Notes under the pieces: generated by a model | Database searches by the model: none | The model's input: only the letters and a program-made list of their open reading frames with translations | Told to the model about the DNA's origin: nothing | Position numbers and translations under genes: made by a program | Part shown: positions 63,246 to 64,000 of the stretch, piece by piece | Layout: each line of letters starts with the position of its first letter | How positions within the stretch are numbered: position 1 is the stretch's first letter | Origin: Verrucomicrobiota bacterium | GTDB lineage: Bacteria > Verrucomicrobiota > Verrucomicrobiia > Opitutales > Opitutaceae | DNA: 64,000 nt | NCBI GenBank assembly: GCA_016222805.1 | Contig: JACRQG010000041.1 | Location: forward strand, 62,001 to 126,000 | Reading direction: 5' to 3'

Positions 63246-64000
63246 ATGCACACCAATCGACGCCAGTTCATCACCACCTCGCTCGCCGCGACTGCCACGC
63301 TCGCCACGGGAGCGCGGGCCGCCGGTACCGCCGGCGCGGGGTCCCGGGAGTATTACGAACTCCGCTCCTATGGCCTGAAACCGGACGTCCGCCTGAAGGC
63401 GCCGGCCGCGCGCGCCCCGGTCGAGGCTTACCTGGAAAAGGCCCTGCTGCCGGCACTGGCGAAGCGGGGCGTGAAGAACGTCGGCGTCTTCACCGAGCTC
63501 AAGGTCGACAAGAAGCAACGCACCTCCGAACCCCTGGCGGACTCCCCGCTTTGGGTCCTGATTCCCTACGCGTCCCTGGAGACCTTTGCCGGAATCAGTG
63601 CCGAGTTGAACCAGGATCCCGCCGTCCAGAAGGCGGGGGCGGCGTACCTTCAGGTGCCGAAGGCCTCGCCGGCCTTTGAGCGCATCGACGTCTGGCTGTA
63701 CCGGGCGTTCCAGAGCATGCCGAAGATGGAGATTCCGGCCTTCGCCAAGAGCCGGACGCCGGGACGGGTCTACGAGATGCGCGACTACGAGAGCCACAGC
63801 GAGGAACGCGCCCTCAACAAGATGGCGATGTTCGACGCCGGCGAGACGCAGTTGATGCGCGACCTCGGAATGTCGCCGATGTTCTTCGGCCAGGCGATTG
63901 CCGGCCCGAACCTCCCGCATCTGCGCTACATCACCGGCGCCAAGGACCTCAACACGCACCTCGACAACTGGGGCAAGTTCGGACCCGACCCGCGCTGGAA
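63246..64000 (+). CDS. NIPSNAP family protein with Tat signal (3' cut by window edge)
   Basis: At least 251 residues; the gene continues past base 64000. The N-terminus NRRQFITTSLAATATLATGARA is a twin-arginine signal, so it is exported folded. Two NIPSNAP-type ferredoxin-like repeats are visible: EYYELRSYGLKPD... and GRVYEMRDYESHSEERALNKMAMFDAGETQLM. The biochemical role of exported NIPSNAP proteins is not established. It sits downstream of a cytochrome c, which suggests a periplasmic redox or catabolic context. Confidence 0.85.
   Translation, partial: MHTNRRQFITTSLAATATLATGARAAGTAGAGSREYYELRSYGLKPDVRLKAPAARAPVEAYLEKALLPALAKRGVKNVGVFTELKVDKKQRTSEPLADSPLWVLIPYASLETFAGISAELNQDPAVQKAGAAYLQVPKASPAFERIDVWLYRAFQSMPKMEIPAFAKSRTPGRVYEMRDYESHSEERALNKMAMFDAGETQLMRDLGMSPMFFGQAIAGPNLPHLRYITGAKDLNTHLDNWGKFGPDPRW

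Noticed and set aside
1-64000. tRNA genes, CRISPR arrays, transposases, prophage genes
   Set aside because: Intergenic gaps are short and were read for these; no cloverleaf, repeat-spacer array, integrase or transposase was seen.

Overview
The window is a gene-dense, GC-rich chromosome segment of a Gram-negative bacterium with about 49 protein genes. The outer-membrane features are lipid A synthesis (lpxB), lipoprotein export (lolC/lolD), a TonB-dependent receptor and a GDSL autotransporter. The combination of a TonB receptor with a VLEKFEV-type TonB box, a sulfatase, secreted TIM-barrel isomerase and GH43-like proteins, and GatCAB suggests Verrucomicrobiota, most likely Opitutaceae-like. That placement is inference from gene content. 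No tRNA, rRNA, CRISPR array, insertion sequence or prophage was recognised.

Layout. 1-1.4 kb: an RND/MMPL-type exporter that enters from the left and is broken, followed by an orphan single-domain response regulator. 1.5-2.9 kb: two lipoproteins. 3.2-7.6 kb: a tight four-gene operon of a MotA/TolQ-like channel, an Hsp70/actin-fold protein with an FHA-like tail, and two paralogous von Willebrand A proteins with a TolR/MotB-like single transmembrane helix. I regard it as the best candidate for an undescribed system. 7.7-12.7 kb: three transporters (GltS-like, ExuT/GudP-like MFS, sodium:solute symporter). 12.9-16.5 kb: an operon (membrane TPR/PEGA protein, Gly-rich secreted protein, thrombospondin type-3 protein) behind a strong candidate sigma-54 promoter. 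16.8-23.3 kb: M48 peptidase, lipoprotein, sulfatase, secreted isomerase, YdeI-like protein, GDSL autotransporter. 23.4-25.4 kb: hemX-like gene and hemA. 25.4-28.9 kb: a large hybrid histidine kinase.

28.9-34.9 kb is an envelope and translation block on the minus strand: lysS, lolC-type permease, lolD, a Gfo/Idh oxidoreductase and lpxB. 35-40 kb: a small membrane protein, a GH43-like secreted protein and a TonB-dependent receptor. 40.4-48.1 kb is a translation block read leftward: rpmI, rplT, a terminator or attenuator, pheS, pheT, gatC, gatA, gatB. dnaE is divergent from it at 48.3 kb and overlaps an RsmB/NOP RNA methyltransferase, which overlaps a second methyltransferase. 53.9-56.9 kb: a flavin reductase-like protein and an octaheme cytochrome with C-terminal TPRs.

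56.9-62.8 kb is a sugar-diacid operon: tartronate semialdehyde reductase, HpaI-type aldolase, a TMTC-like membrane TPR protein, glucarate dehydratase-like enzyme and an SDR. Dehydratase, aldolase and reductase together would convert glucarate to pyruvate plus glycerate; the MFS carrier at 9-10.4 kb is a possible uptake partner. The window ends in a small cytochrome c and a Tat-exported NIPSNAP protein cut by the right edge. Several genes use GTG starts (lolD, pheT, dnaE, the two methyltransferases, cytochrome c). Small palindromic elements lie between gatA and gatB, upstream of the Gfo/Idh gene and at the end of the second methyltransferase gene.
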